The notes beneath the pieces were generated by a model. The model was not told where the DNA came from. It was given only the letters and a program-made list of their open reading frames with translations, and did not search any database. The position numbers and the translations under genes are program-made. This document shows, piece by piece, positions 44,135-52,319 of a DNA stretch of 64,000 nucleotides (position 1 is its first letter; every line of letters starts with the position of its first letter). The stretch spans positions 1,395,501 to 1,459,500 of the forward strand of contig NZ_CP048268.1 in assembly GCF_019469265.1 (NCBI RefSeq), given 5' to 3'. This DNA comes from Lactobacillus panisapium. Lineage in GTDB: Bacteria > Bacillota > Bacilli > Lactobacillales > Lactobacillaceae.

Positions 44135-45445
44135 TTACAGCAGCTTTTCTAAAGCATCTTCATATTTCTGAATATCGCCTGCACCCATAAAGACAATAAC
44201 ACTATCTTGGTTTTGAGCTAAGTCAGCAATATTATCTAGATTAATAACTTCAGAACCAGGGATGTTAGCAACTAAATCATTACTGGAAATATCTCCACTT
44301 GCTTCACGAGCAGAGGCATATATCGGCGTAATGTATGCCTTATCAACACCGCGTAGAATTTCTTCAAAATCTTTTGCATATTTCTTTGTCCGGGTGAATG
44401 TATGAGGTTGAAAAACAACTACTAATCGCTTGTTAGGAAACTTTTGACGTGCTGCTTGAATTGTTGCTCGCATCTCAGTAGGATGATGAGCATAATCATC
44501 AATCACATTAATGTCACCAAAATCTTTTTCTGAAAAGCGTCTTTTGGCCCCTGTATATGACAATAACCCCTTTTTAATGTCATCTAATGGAATTTTTTCA
44601 GTGTAAGCAACGGCAATAACGGCGGTAGCATTTAAAATATTATGGTCACCAAATAGATGAATGGTGAACCTACCAATTTCCTTACCATGTGTAATAACAG
44701 TAAATTCAGCCCCCGCAGTCGTTCTGTTGACATCAACAGCCTGAAAGTCATCATTGTCCTCAAAACCATAAGTATATTTAGGGATCTTAGCTTCTAAAGC
44801 CTGCAAACGCTCATTGCCTCCCCAAACAAACAAAGCCTTTTTAGTCTGATTAGCAGCAGTTTGAAAGGCTGAAGTATAGTCATCTTGGTCTTTGAAATAA
44901 TCCGGGTGATCAAAATCAATGTTGGTCATAATTTGGTAATCAGGATGATACGCCAAGAAGTGTCTACGATATTCATCAGCTTCATAAACAAAAAAGCGCG
45001 AATCTTTCACTCCCTTACCTTCCCCATCACCAATTAAATAGGAGGTTGGAGCAGCTTCACCCATGACACGGGCAAGAATACCAGTTGTAGATGTTTTCCC
45101 ATGCGTTCCGGAAACTCCAATACTTGTATGCATTTGAACGATTTCTTCAACAGTATCCGGATAACTTTGCCAGGCAATCTGCTTATCTTCACAAGCTTTA
45201 ACCTCGACATTATCATTCTTAAAAGCATTACCTTTAACAATTACTTGTCCTGAATCTTTAATGTTATCTGGCGAAAATTGTGTTACCGGTATGCCAGCTT
45301 TTTCTAGTGGTACCTGCGTAAAAGTATATTTTGCAATATCACTACCAGCTACATCATAACCTAAATCCTTAAGCAATAAGGCTAATGAAGCCATTCCGGT
45401 ACCTTTAATTCCGATAAACCAAATTTGTTTATTTTTATCTAACAT
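44135..45445 (-). CDS. murC: UDP-N-acetylmuramate-L-alanine ligase
   Basis: MurC adds L-Ala to UDP-MurNAc, the first peptide step of wall synthesis. 436 residues: the N-terminal Rossmann motif IGIKGTGMASLALLL, ATP loop GVSGTHGKTSTTG (about 110), EADEYRRHFL, FDHPDYF and the C-terminal VIDDYAHHPTEM with the ligase lysine/aspartate region. The length and motifs match MurC of lactobacilli. It appears monocistronic, with a terminator after it and a 330-base gap before it. Confidence 0.97.
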   Translation of the reverse strand: MLDKNKQIWFIGIKGTGMASLALLLKDLGYDVAGSDIAKYTFTQVPLEKAGIPVTQFSPDNIKDSGQVIVKGNAFKNDNVEVKACEDKQIAWQSYPDTVEEIVQMHTSIGVSGTHGKTSTTGILARVMGEAAPTSYLIGDGEGKGVKDSRFFVYEADEYRRHFLAYHPDYQIMTNIDFDHPDYFKDQDDYTSAFQTAANQTKKALFVWGGNERLQALEAKIPKYTYGFEDNDDFQAVDVNRTTAGAEFTVITHGKEIGRFTIHLFGDHNILNATAVIAVAYTEKIPLDDIKKGLLSYTGAKRRFSEKDFGDINVIDDYAHHPTEMRATIQAARQKFPNKRLVVVFQPHTFTRTKKYAKDFEEILRGVDKAYITPIYASAREASGDISSNDLVANIPGSEVINLDNIADLAQNQDSVIVFMGAGDIQKYEDALEKLL

Positions 45446-45746
45446 TTTCTAAGCTCCAAAATTCTATTTAACATCGTTTCTTATTTTACCATTACTACAA
45501 TAAAAAGAGCTTAAACTCCGAAAAACTGCCGGAAAAATTTTGACAGTTTAAGATCATAATTGTTCGCAAACGATAGTTAATTAGTACCATTGCGGTACAT
45601 TAATTATACTTAGCTCTAAGTAAAACATCCGTTGTTAAATTTCAACTTTACCACCAAGACGGTAGTGGTCCAATTAGCTATAGTACAAGCCAGTTAACTT
45701 GGAAATTTTTTTAACTATTAATACCACTAACTTTTTTCAAGCAAAA
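45446..45746. other. Intergenic stretch with inverted repeats upstream of murC
   Basis: No gene was found here. CTTAAACT (45510-45517) and AGTTTAAG (45545-45552) are a perfect 8-bp inverted repeat, with an inner AAACTG/CAGTTT followed by T's on the minus strand. GTACC/GGTAC flanked by TAATTA on both sides forms a second hairpin near 45577-45606. A leader or attenuator for murC is possible but not shown. Confidence 0.4.
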
Positions 45747-45773
45747 AAGGCCCCACATTGATGGAGTCTTTTT
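45747..45773 (-). terminator. Terminator after ytpR
   Basis: AAAGACTCCA pairs with TGGGGCCTTT (one mismatch, one wobble) and is followed by TTTTTGC on the minus strand, directly after the ytpR stop. Confidence 0.65.
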
Positions 45774-45776
45774 ACT

Positions 45777-46424
45777 TTATAAACTAATTTTGCCGCTGGC
45801 AAGCAATTCATCACATTTCTCAGCGTCAAATGCATCCCCAACGGAGAAATCATCAGGTACAACCATGATGCCACGCTTTTGTGGTGCATGTTCTAAGCCT
45901 AATTCACGAGCAGAACAAATCATGCCATATGAATCAACTGACCGTAATTTACCTGGCCAAATCATCTGACCATTTGGCATTAATGTCCCTGGAAGGGCCA
46001 CAACTACTTTTTGCCCTTGAGCAATATTTGGCGCACCACAAACTATTTGATGCTCCTCACCATTACCAACATCGATGGTTGTAACATGCAGGTGATCAGA
46101 ATCAGGATGTTTTTCACAAGTTTTCACATAGCCGTAAACTAGTGTCGGCTTACCATAAGCAAGCTTATCATCAAAACCTGCATCGGCAAGTTTTTGATTT
46201 AAAGCAGCTAAATCCTTTTCAGAAAGTTTAACCTCACCATTTGGTAACTTGTCATAATCAATTACTTGGTCAACGTTAAAGAAATTGTAGCCTGTGACAT
46301 TACCTTTTTCGTCAGTAATACGCGTAATATCTTCTTTTTCTTCGTATTCACTTTTACCTTGGTCTTGACCTAAAATCACAATCAAGGTATTAGGATAACT
46401 TTGTTTATTAATACTAGTAATCAT
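45777..46424 (-). CDS. ytpR: YtpR family tRNA-binding domain protein
   Basis: 215 residues with an N-terminal region (about 1-90) unique to YtpR and a C-terminal EMAP/Myf OB-fold (about 95-205): CEKHPDSDHLHVTTIDVG, EEHQIVCGAPNIA, VVVALPG, GMICSARELGL. The OB-fold is closely similar to residues 40-150 of PheT in this window. It binds tRNA non-specifically; its cell role is not settled. Last gene of ecsA-ecsB-trmB-thioredoxin-ytpR; a thioredoxin neighbour is usual. Confidence 0.93.
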   Translation of the reverse strand: MITSINKQSYPNTLIVILGQDQGKSEYEEKEDITRITDEKGNVTGYNFFNVDQVIDYDKLPNGEVKLSEKDLAALNQKLADAGFDDKLAYGKPTLVYGYVKTCEKHPDSDHLHVTTIDVGNGEEHQIVCGAPNIAQGQKVVVALPGTLMPNGQMIWPGKLRSVDSYGMICSARELGLEHAPQKRGIMVVPDDFSVGDAFDAEKCDELLASGKISL

Positions 46425-46444
46425 TTACAATAATCCTCTTTCAC

Positions 46445-46765
46445 TTAGTCAAGTGACCGCAAAAAGTCTTCGACTTCTTCCTTGGTTTTGCGATCCTTAT
46501 TAACTAGTCTACCAATTTCTTGACCATCTTGGTAGACAACAAAAGAAGGAATTCCCATAATATTTAACTTTTTAGCGACATCTACTGCACCATCACGGTC
46601 AATTTGATAAAATTTGCTATCAGCAAAATCACTTTCAATTTCCGGCATTAACGGGTCTAAAAAGCGGCAATCTGGGCACCAATCAGCTGAAAACTCGAGG
46701 ACTACTCGACCAGTTTTGGTAATTTCAGCTAATTTTGCATCATCAAATTTTTTTATTTGTTCCAT
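46445..46765 (-). CDS. Thioredoxin family protein (WCPDC active site)
   Basis: 106 residues from ATG 46765, 7 bases after GAGG. The thioredoxin fold is clear: VVLEFSADWCPDCRFLDPLM with Cys30 and Cys33, and the cis-proline in MGIPSFVVYQDG. The dipeptide between the cysteines is Pro-Asp instead of the Gly-Pro of thioredoxin, which should change its redox potential. General cytoplasmic disulfide exchange is inferred. It lies between trmB and ytpR. Confidence 0.93.
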   Translation of the reverse strand: MEQIKKFDDAKLAEITKTGRVVLEFSADWCPDCRFLDPLMPEIESDFADSKFYQIDRDGAVDVAKKLNIMGIPSFVVYQDGQEIGRLVNKDRKTKEEVEDFLRSLD

Positions 46766-46797
46766 TTGTAAACCTCTCAATTCAAATCGCTTCTCAA

Positions 46798-47457
46798 CTA
46801 TTTTACTCCAAAGTCTGCATGGAGGGCATAAATTGGATTACCTTTAGCTGCAAATTTATGTTCATATTCAGTTTCAATATTTCGCGTCACAATTTCATCA
46901 TTTTCATGATGTAAATCAACGGAGACAAAGTCAAAGTGCATGCCAAAATTGTTCATGCTCAAAACAGAGTATGCATAAAGACCAGCATTATCTGTTTTAA
47001 ATTCTAAATGGCCGTGTGGCGCCAAAATTGCTTGGTATTTTGCCAAAAAAGTCTTATAAGTTAAGCGCCGCTTTTCATGACGACTCTTTGGCCATGGATC
47101 ACTGAAATTTAGGTAAATCGTTTCGGCGCTATGCGGGCTAAAAAATGAATCTAAATTAGCTGCATCAGCGCAAAGAATCTGTAAGTTATCGAGCTTCTTT
47201 TCCAGTTTTGTTCGTAAAATAATTCCTGCCGCCGTGATTTGCAATTCTACGGCAACAAAGTTCTTTTCAGGATGTTGTTCAGCCAGTGTTGTAATAAAGC
47301 GCCCTTTACCTGAGCCAACTTCAATTTCAAGCGGCCTAGAAATATCTGTAAATCTTTTTGACCAGTCGATTTTACTTGCTGGATCAGGTCGATCTAAGAC
47401 GCTTTCTGGGTGTTCACCGACCAATTTAACAGCCCAAGGCTTATTTCGTAACCTCAT
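46798..47457 (-). CDS. trmB: tRNA (guanine-N7-)-methyltransferase
   Basis: 219 residues; SAM-binding IEVGSGKGRFITTLAEQHP, DAANLDSFF, and the TrmB signature YLNFSDPWPKSRHEKRRL with LEFKTDN further on. It makes m7G at position 46 of tRNA. It begins 3 bases after ecsB, and the MRLRNKPWA start is typical of the family. Confidence 0.97.
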   Translation of the reverse strand: MRLRNKPWAVKLVGEHPESVLDRPDPASKIDWSKRFTDISRPLEIEVGSGKGRFITTLAEQHPEKNFVAVELQITAAGIILRTKLEKKLDNLQILCADAANLDSFFSPHSAETIYLNFSDPWPKSRHEKRRLTYKTFLAKYQAILAPHGHLEFKTDNAGLYAYSVLSMNNFGMHFDFVSVDLHHENDEIVTRNIETEYEHKFAAKGNPIYALHADFGVK

Positions 47458-47460
47458 TAA

Positions 47461-48660
47461 TTATATCTTCCTTTTCTTGATTTTTGCGGGTAAATAAATC
47501 TGTCCGATTAGTAAGCTAAAGATGAGCAAGGCAATGCATGCTTCTAATAGGTTTAAATTAATTGGCAGCAATAGCAACCAAAACAAACTAATGATTAACC
47601 ATTGTAAAACTAAAGCTAGTGCCAAAACGATTACTAAGTCTTTCCCACGATTATTTCGCTGTATTGGATATATCCGATACATAATATTGTTATCAAATTC
47701 ATTGGCCATTGGCAGCAATTGGTAAACCGTCAAGAAGATTACTAAGCATGACAGTCCAAGCGCCCATAACCAATTTTGCACAAGCCAGGAGACTAAAACG
47801 GCAAAAGCAGTCATCCGCACCAATAAGCTGATATTTTCGGGATTTCGTAGAAGCGATCTCCGATACAAAAAACGGTTAGGATTTTCACGTGCAAGTGATT
47901 TAGGCAATAAAAAGTCCAAGTACTTACGCCGCTTGATTGTCACTCTTTTTTCTTTTACATCGGTAAACATGCTAAAAGCACTGTAAACCCTGCTTTTGCG
48001 TTTTTGCTCTAATTCAACCGCATATTGCCAATCAAAAAGTGCATCATGACGCGGTTTAAAAATCAGTAGCCCGACACAAATTACCAATAAAAAGAATACG
48101 ACATAAAAAATTTTGACCGAAGTCAGACCTAAAATAAAAGCTAATAATAGCACTAGATTGACAGCTAGTAAGGATATTTTGCGATTAAAGAACAGATTAT
48201 GCTCCATTATTTTCAACTGTAAAATTTTAGCAATAAAAACACCAAAAACAGCTAGAATGTATTCTAACGGTGCTATCTTTGCCTTAATAGTCGCAAATGG
48301 AAACAAAATTCCAGCCAGCAAAATGAGGATAATCCCAGGTACAACCAAACTATAATTAAACATTGGCTTTAAATAGTCATCTATTTGCTCATCTTGCGGC
48401 AGTAAAAACTGTAAATCAGCTGGTTTCAACATCGTAACCAGTTTTCCAACCAATAGTGGCAGCCATAAAATTGCCCCAACCAAAGGACGATAAAACCAGC
48501 GCTGGCTTGGCATTGTTTTCATTGCCTGCGCATACCAAAACATTATGGCACCGAACAAAAAGATTAATGCCAAAATAAAAAAGTCATTAAATACTAAAAC
48601 CAGATATTTGAGTGATTGTTGTAAATTGGATTGCAGTCTTTTTTGAGCTAATTTACGCAT
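47461..48660 (-). CDS. ecsB: ABC transporter permease EcsB
   Basis: 399 residues with about ten hydrophobic segments; the cytoplasmic stretch QYAVELEQKRKSRVYSAFSMFTDVKEKRV near the middle is typical of EcsB. With EcsA it affects secretion and regulated intramembrane proteolysis in Bacillus; the transported substrate is unknown. ATG 48660 follows GAGGAG by 7 bases and overlaps the end of ecsA; five upstream codons were rejected. The gene is in the same operon as trmB. Confidence 0.88.
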   Translation of the reverse strand: MRKLAQKRLQSNLQQSLKYLVLVFNDFFILALIFLFGAIMFWYAQAMKTMPSQRWFYRPLVGAILWLPLLVGKLVTMLKPADLQFLLPQDEQIDDYLKPMFNYSLVVPGIILILLAGILFPFATIKAKIAPLEYILAVFGVFIAKILQLKIMEHNLFFNRKISLLAVNLVLLLAFILGLTSVKIFYVVFFLLVICVGLLIFKPRHDALFDWQYAVELEQKRKSRVYSAFSMFTDVKEKRVTIKRRKYLDFLLPKSLARENPNRFLYRRSLLRNPENISLLVRMTAFAVLVSWLVQNWLWALGLSCLVIFLTVYQLLPMANEFDNNIMYRIYPIQRNNRGKDLVIVLALALVLQWLIISLFWLLLLPINLNLLEACIALLIFSLLIGQIYLPAKIKKRKI

Positions 48661-49393
48661 GTCTTTGCTCCTCATTCAAGATTTGATAGATCTTGTCAAA
48701 GGAATCGGACTCATTCAAGCCATAATGCTTTCTAATGTCTGTTAAGCTTCCAATTACCTCAATCTTGCCATTGTTCAAGACAGCATAGTTAGAAATTGCT
48801 TGTTCGGCGTCTGCCAGTATATGCGTTGACATTAGTATCATCTTTTTCTGCGCCACCGCTTTTTTAATTAAATCAATCAGGTTGCTAACAGCAAGTGGGT
48901 CAAGGCCAGTAAAAGGCTCATCAATTACCAGCAAATCAGTATCTGCCAAAAAAGCAGTCACAATCATCACTTTTTGTTTCATCCCTTTTGAAAAATAGAT
49001 TGGCATCCAATCTAGCTTATCATCAAGCCTAAACATTTTTAGCAGTTCATTGGCCCGCTTCCAAGCTTTCTTTTCATCTAATTGATAACTCATCATGGTG
49101 AGTTCTAAATGTTCTTTCAAAGTTAATTCTTCATACAAAACCGGAACTTCCGGAATGTATGCAATTTGCCGTTTAAATTCAGTCGGCTGTTTAATCAATT
49201 CAACCGAATTTAATACAATTTTGCCTTTTTGTGGTCTTAGTAAACCAAGAATGTGCTTAATTGTAGTTGATTTGCCCGCACCATTTAGGCCGATAATTCC
49301 TAATGCTTCACCTGGCTGAATTTCTAAATTAATATCTTTAATGACTGGTATACCAGTATATCCACCAGTCAAATGCTCTATTTTGAGAACCAT
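48653..49393 (-). CDS. ecsA: ABC transporter ATP-binding protein EcsA
   Basis: 246 residues from ATG 49393, after AGGAAAT; eleven upstream codons lack a site. Walker A IGLNGAGKSTTIKHILGLL, signature YFSKGMKQKVMI, Walker B LLVIDEPFTGLDPLA and switch MSTHILADAEQ. The SKGMKQK signature is the EcsA form. Its partner is EcsB. It is divergent from the HIT gene, the conserved hit-ecsA arrangement of Firmicutes, followed by the PrsA neighbourhood. Confidence 0.94.
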   Translation of the reverse strand: MVLKIEHLTGGYTGIPVIKDINLEIQPGEALGIIGLNGAGKSTTIKHILGLLRPQKGKIVLNSVELIKQPTEFKRQIAYIPEVPVLYEELTLKEHLELTMMSYQLDEKKAWKRANELLKMFRLDDKLDWMPIYFSKGMKQKVMIVTAFLADTDLLVIDEPFTGLDPLAVSNLIDLIKKAVAQKKMILMSTHILADAEQAISNYAVLNNGKIEVIGSLTDIRKHYGLNESDSFDKIYQILNEEQRHA

Positions 49394-49483
49394 ATTTCCT
49401 ATCTTTCTTTTAATGAATTTCCTCATTTAATATGATAGCATGATATTAATGGAAACTACATTTCAAAGTTAAGAGGTTTAAAG

Positions 49484-49915
49484 ATGGCTGAATTAGATAA
49501 AGATTGTTTATTCTGTAAAATTATTCGTGGTGAAGTTCCTAGCTACACTATTTTTGAAAATGATGATGTCAAGGCATTCTTAGATTTGTCGCAAGTAAAC
49601 CCTGGTCATACTTTGATGGTCCCAAAAAAGCACATTGCTAACTTTTTTGATTACACAGCTGACGATGCGCAGAGATTCTTAAAATATATTCCTGCGATTG
49701 CTAATGCAATCAAAAATTATGACCCAAAAATTACAGGGATGAATATTAGCACCAATAATGGCGCTAGCGCAAATCAGGTGGTAATGCATTCACATATTCA
49801 TTTTGTTCCTCGTTTCGAAGGTGATGGTCTAAAAATCGTTACCAGAAACAACGAGGCAAACTATACTGAAGCAGATTACCAAAAAATTGCAGAGCAAATT
49901 AAGGCCCAGTTTTAA
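49484..49915 (+). CDS. hit: HIT family nucleotide-binding protein
   Basis: 143 residues. CLFCKIIRGEVPSY at the start carries a Cys pair, and the histidine triad is MHSHIHFVPR (about 104-113). It is similar to Hit/HinT proteins that hydrolyse adenosine phosphoramidates and Ap4A-type compounds. It begins a plus-strand trio with a YtxH-like gene and prsA, divergent from ecsA, as in Bacillus and lactobacilli. Confidence 0.95.
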   Translation: MAELDKDCLFCKIIRGEVPSYTIFENDDVKAFLDLSQVNPGHTLMVPKKHIANFFDYTADDAQRFLKYIPAIANAIKNYDPKITGMNISTNNGASANQVVMHSHIHFVPRFEGDGLKIVTRNNEANYTEADYQKIAEQIKAQF

Positions 49916-49924
49916 GGAGAAATT

Positions 49925-50266
49925 ATGAAGAAATTTAGTCTTGGACTAGCAGTCGGTGCCGGATTTGGCATGGTTTTATCATTATTTAGAGACAAAAACG
50001 GTCGACGTCTTGGTCAACCAATTCAAGATCAATTTCAGGGTACAAAGGAAGATATCAGCGATTTAACTAACGCAATTGGGAGCTTGCAAGAAGCTCGCCA
50101 AGAACTAAATGCCTCGCTACCTCCTGTTAAAAAGAATCTTACTGAATTGGAAAAAGATATTCAATATTATCAAATGAGCATTTCGCGGATAATCGCCCAA
50201 TTGCAGAAACAGACACAAAAAATTAGTGAAGATATTACACAAAATCTGCCAAAGAAATCGGAATAA
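49925..50266 (+). CDS. YtxH-like small membrane-anchored protein
   Basis: 113 residues. A glycine-rich hydrophobic start, SLGLAVGAGFGMVLSLFRDKNG, is typical of YtxH/gas-vesicle-like proteins; the rest (about 40-105) is a charged, Gln-rich coiled coil. Function unknown. It follows the HIT gene by 9 bases and precedes prsA by 126, in a conserved hit-ytxH-prsA order. Confidence 0.8.
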   Translation: MKKFSLGLAVGAGFGMVLSLFRDKNGRRLGQPIQDQFQGTKEDISDLTNAIGSLQEARQELNASLPPVKKNLTELEKDIQYYQMSISRIIAQLQKQTQKISEDITQNLPKKSE

Positions 50267-50392
50267 TGCTAAAAAATTATAAAGAAAGTTTGTTTTTTTA
50301 GTGAAAACGATAAAATTAAAAACTAGAGCTGCCAGTTTATGTTATATTAATTGACGGTGACTTAATTTATTAAGGATGTGGAGAATTACTTT

Positions 50393-51292
50393 ATGAAAAA
50401 ATATTTTAAGAAAATTGCTGCAGTAGCCGCTGTAGCCGGAATTGCTTTATCAACTGCTGCTTGTTCTAATGATGGCAAGACAGTTGCCTCCTACAAGGGT
50501 GGTAAAATTACCCAAAAAGACTACTACGATGAAATGAAGAAATCGCAAGCTGGTCAAACCGCTCTTGCTAACATGATTATTAACCATGTTTTGGAACAAC
50601 AATATGGTAATAAAGTTTCTAAGAGTGAAGTTAACAAGCAATTTGATAATTACAAAAAGCAATATGGTTCCCAATTTAACGCTGTATTGCAACAAAACGG
50701 TATGACTGTTTCAGGCTTTAAGCAAAACCTTAAGACTAACTTACTTAGTGAGGCAGCTTTAAAAGACGTTAAGAAGATTTCTAAGAGTCAAGAGGACAAG
50801 GCTTGGAAATCATATCAACCAAAAGTTACCGTTCAACATATTTTAGTTGCCAAGAAATCACAAGCTGAAGATATCATTAAGCAATTAAAAGATGGTAAGA
50901 GCTTCAAGAGCTTAGTTAAAAAATACTCACTTGATACTGGTACTAAATCCAACGAAGGAAAATTACCTGCCTTTGATTCAACCGATTCAACTTTAGACCC
51001 AGCATTTAAGAATGCGGCATTCAAGTTAAAGACCGGTGAAACCACCAGCAGCCCAGTTAAATCACAATCTGGTTACCATGTAATTAGAATGATTAAACAC
51101 CCTGGTAAAGGCACATTTGCTTCACACAAGAAGGAAATTGATGATCAGATTTATCGTTCAATGTCACAAGATCAAGAAACAATGCGTAGCGTAATATCGA
51201 CTGTATTGAAAAAAGCCGATGTTAATATTAAAGATAACGATCTTAAGAATGTCTTATCTTCATACATTTCTACTTCAGATGCAAAGAAATAA
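50393..51292 (+). CDS. prsA: Foldase PrsA (extracellular peptidyl-prolyl isomerase lipoprotein)
   Basis: 299 residues. Signal peptide with lipobox STAAC (Cys about 24) anchors it outside. SurA-like N-terminal helices are followed by a parvulin domain (about 135-235): VQHILVAKKSQAEDIIKQLK, LPAFDSTDSTLDPAFKNAAF and SGYHVIRMI. It helps secreted proteins fold. An in-frame GTG five codons upstream exists, but the ATG at 50393 has GGAG 9 bases before it and begins the signal peptide. A terminator follows. Confidence 0.96.
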   Translation: MKKYFKKIAAVAAVAGIALSTAACSNDGKTVASYKGGKITQKDYYDEMKKSQAGQTALANMIINHVLEQQYGNKVSKSEVNKQFDNYKKQYGSQFNAVLQQNGMTVSGFKQNLKTNLLSEAALKDVKKISKSQEDKAWKSYQPKVTVQHILVAKKSQAEDIIKQLKDGKSFKSLVKKYSLDTGTKSNEGKLPAFDSTDSTLDPAFKNAAFKLKTGETTSSPVKSQSGYHVIRMIKHPGKGTFASHKKEIDDQIYRSMSQDQETMRSVISTVLKKADVNIKDNDLKNVLSSYISTSDAKK

Positions 51293-51311
51293 GCATAGTT
51301 TAATCGCGAAT

Positions 51312-51343
51312 AAAAAAGAAGTTCAAATGAACTTCTTTTTTTT
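51312..51343. terminator. Bidirectional terminator between prsA and yhaM
   Basis: AAAAGAAGTTCA and TGAACTTCTTTT form a perfect stem with loop AA, flanked by A's and T's, so it works in both directions. The stop of yhaM lies at its edge. Confidence 0.9.
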
Positions 51344-52319
51344 ACTCTAATTTTCTAGCTTTAGTTAACGGTTCGTCTTTTTTTGGCCGATAAAATTTCC
51401 TGCCACCTTGGCTCATAATATTATCAGTAAAATTACCCGGCCGCGTATTTTGCAAAGCGTTAGTAATTGCATAAACAGCAGCATCCAAATCGTCTATGCG
51501 GTGTAACAATTCGGCTTCCAATAATGCTGGTAATTTAGGTGAGCCGTACTCAAATTTACCATGGTGCGATAAGACCATGTGCCGTAACAACAAAATATCC
51601 TCGGCTTCTAAATCGAAATTAAGTTCCTTAGCCGCCAGCATAATTTGTTCATCTATTAATACTAAATGCCCGACCAAATTACCTTCAGTGGTATATTGCG
51701 TTGCAGCTGGTCCAGTTAATTCAAGAACTTTACCCATGTCATGCAAAATACAGCCAGCATATAAAAGCGACCTGTCTACCTGCGGATAGTTGTCGGCAAT
51801 TGCCTTGGCATCCCGCAGCATTGACAGCGTATGATAGGCTAAACCGCCTCTAACCGCATGATGATTGCTTTTTCCAGCGGGATAATCATAGAAACGCTCA
51901 CCCCATTTTTTCAGTAAAAAACGAACTATGCGATTCCATGTCGGATTTAAGATTTCAAATACATACTGATTAATTTCCTCTTTCATGACAGAAATTTTTT
52001 CAGGTGCCGACTTAATAAATTGCTTAAGATCATAGCCTTCTTCAGGACCAACAACTCGTAAACTATAAATCTTGATTTGTGGTTGTCCTTGATATTCCTC
52101 ACGTTTGCCATCTAATTCAACAATGGTGCCAGCACTAAAAGTCGCAGCATCCTGATTATTGGCATCCCAAAAGTTACCACGAATTTCACCTGACGAATCA
52201 CCAAAGGACATTGCTAAATATAGCTTGCCCTTTTTCGTATGTCGCAGTTGTGAATTTTTAATTAATACAACTGCCTCCAATTCTTCACCATCATTATAAT
52301 CCAGCAAACGTTTATACAT
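51342..52319 (-). CDS. yhaM: 3'-5' exoribonuclease YhaM
   Basis: 325 residues: an OB-fold (about 10-95, LEAVVLIKNSQLRHTKKGKLYLAMSFGD) and an HD domain with HHAVRGGLAYHTLSML, CILHDMGKVLEL and VLSHHGKFEYGSPKLPALLEAELLHRIDDLDA metal ligands. YhaM trims RNA 3' ends and single-stranded DNA. Its start overlaps the end of the YhaN-type gene, as in the conserved yhaMNO cluster. Confidence 0.95.
   Translation of the reverse strand: MYKRLLDYNDGEELEAVVLIKNSQLRHTKKGKLYLAMSFGDSSGEIRGNFWDANNQDAATFSAGTIVELDGKREEYQGQPQIKIYSLRVVGPEEGYDLKQFIKSAPEKISVMKEEINQYVFEILNPTWNRIVRFLLKKWGERFYDYPAGKSNHHAVRGGLAYHTLSMLRDAKAIADNYPQVDRSLLYAGCILHDMGKVLELTGPAATQYTTEGNLVGHLVLIDEQIMLAAKELNFDLEAEDILLLRHMVLSHHGKFEYGSPKLPALLEAELLHRIDDLDAAVYAITNALQNTRPGNFTDNIMSQGGRKFYRPKKDEPLTKARKLE

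Noticed and set aside
50302..50315. cre-like sequence TGAAAACGATAAAA upstream of prsA
   Set aside because: It misses one fixed position of the consensus and lies in very AT-rich DNA before a gene not expected to be under sugar control.
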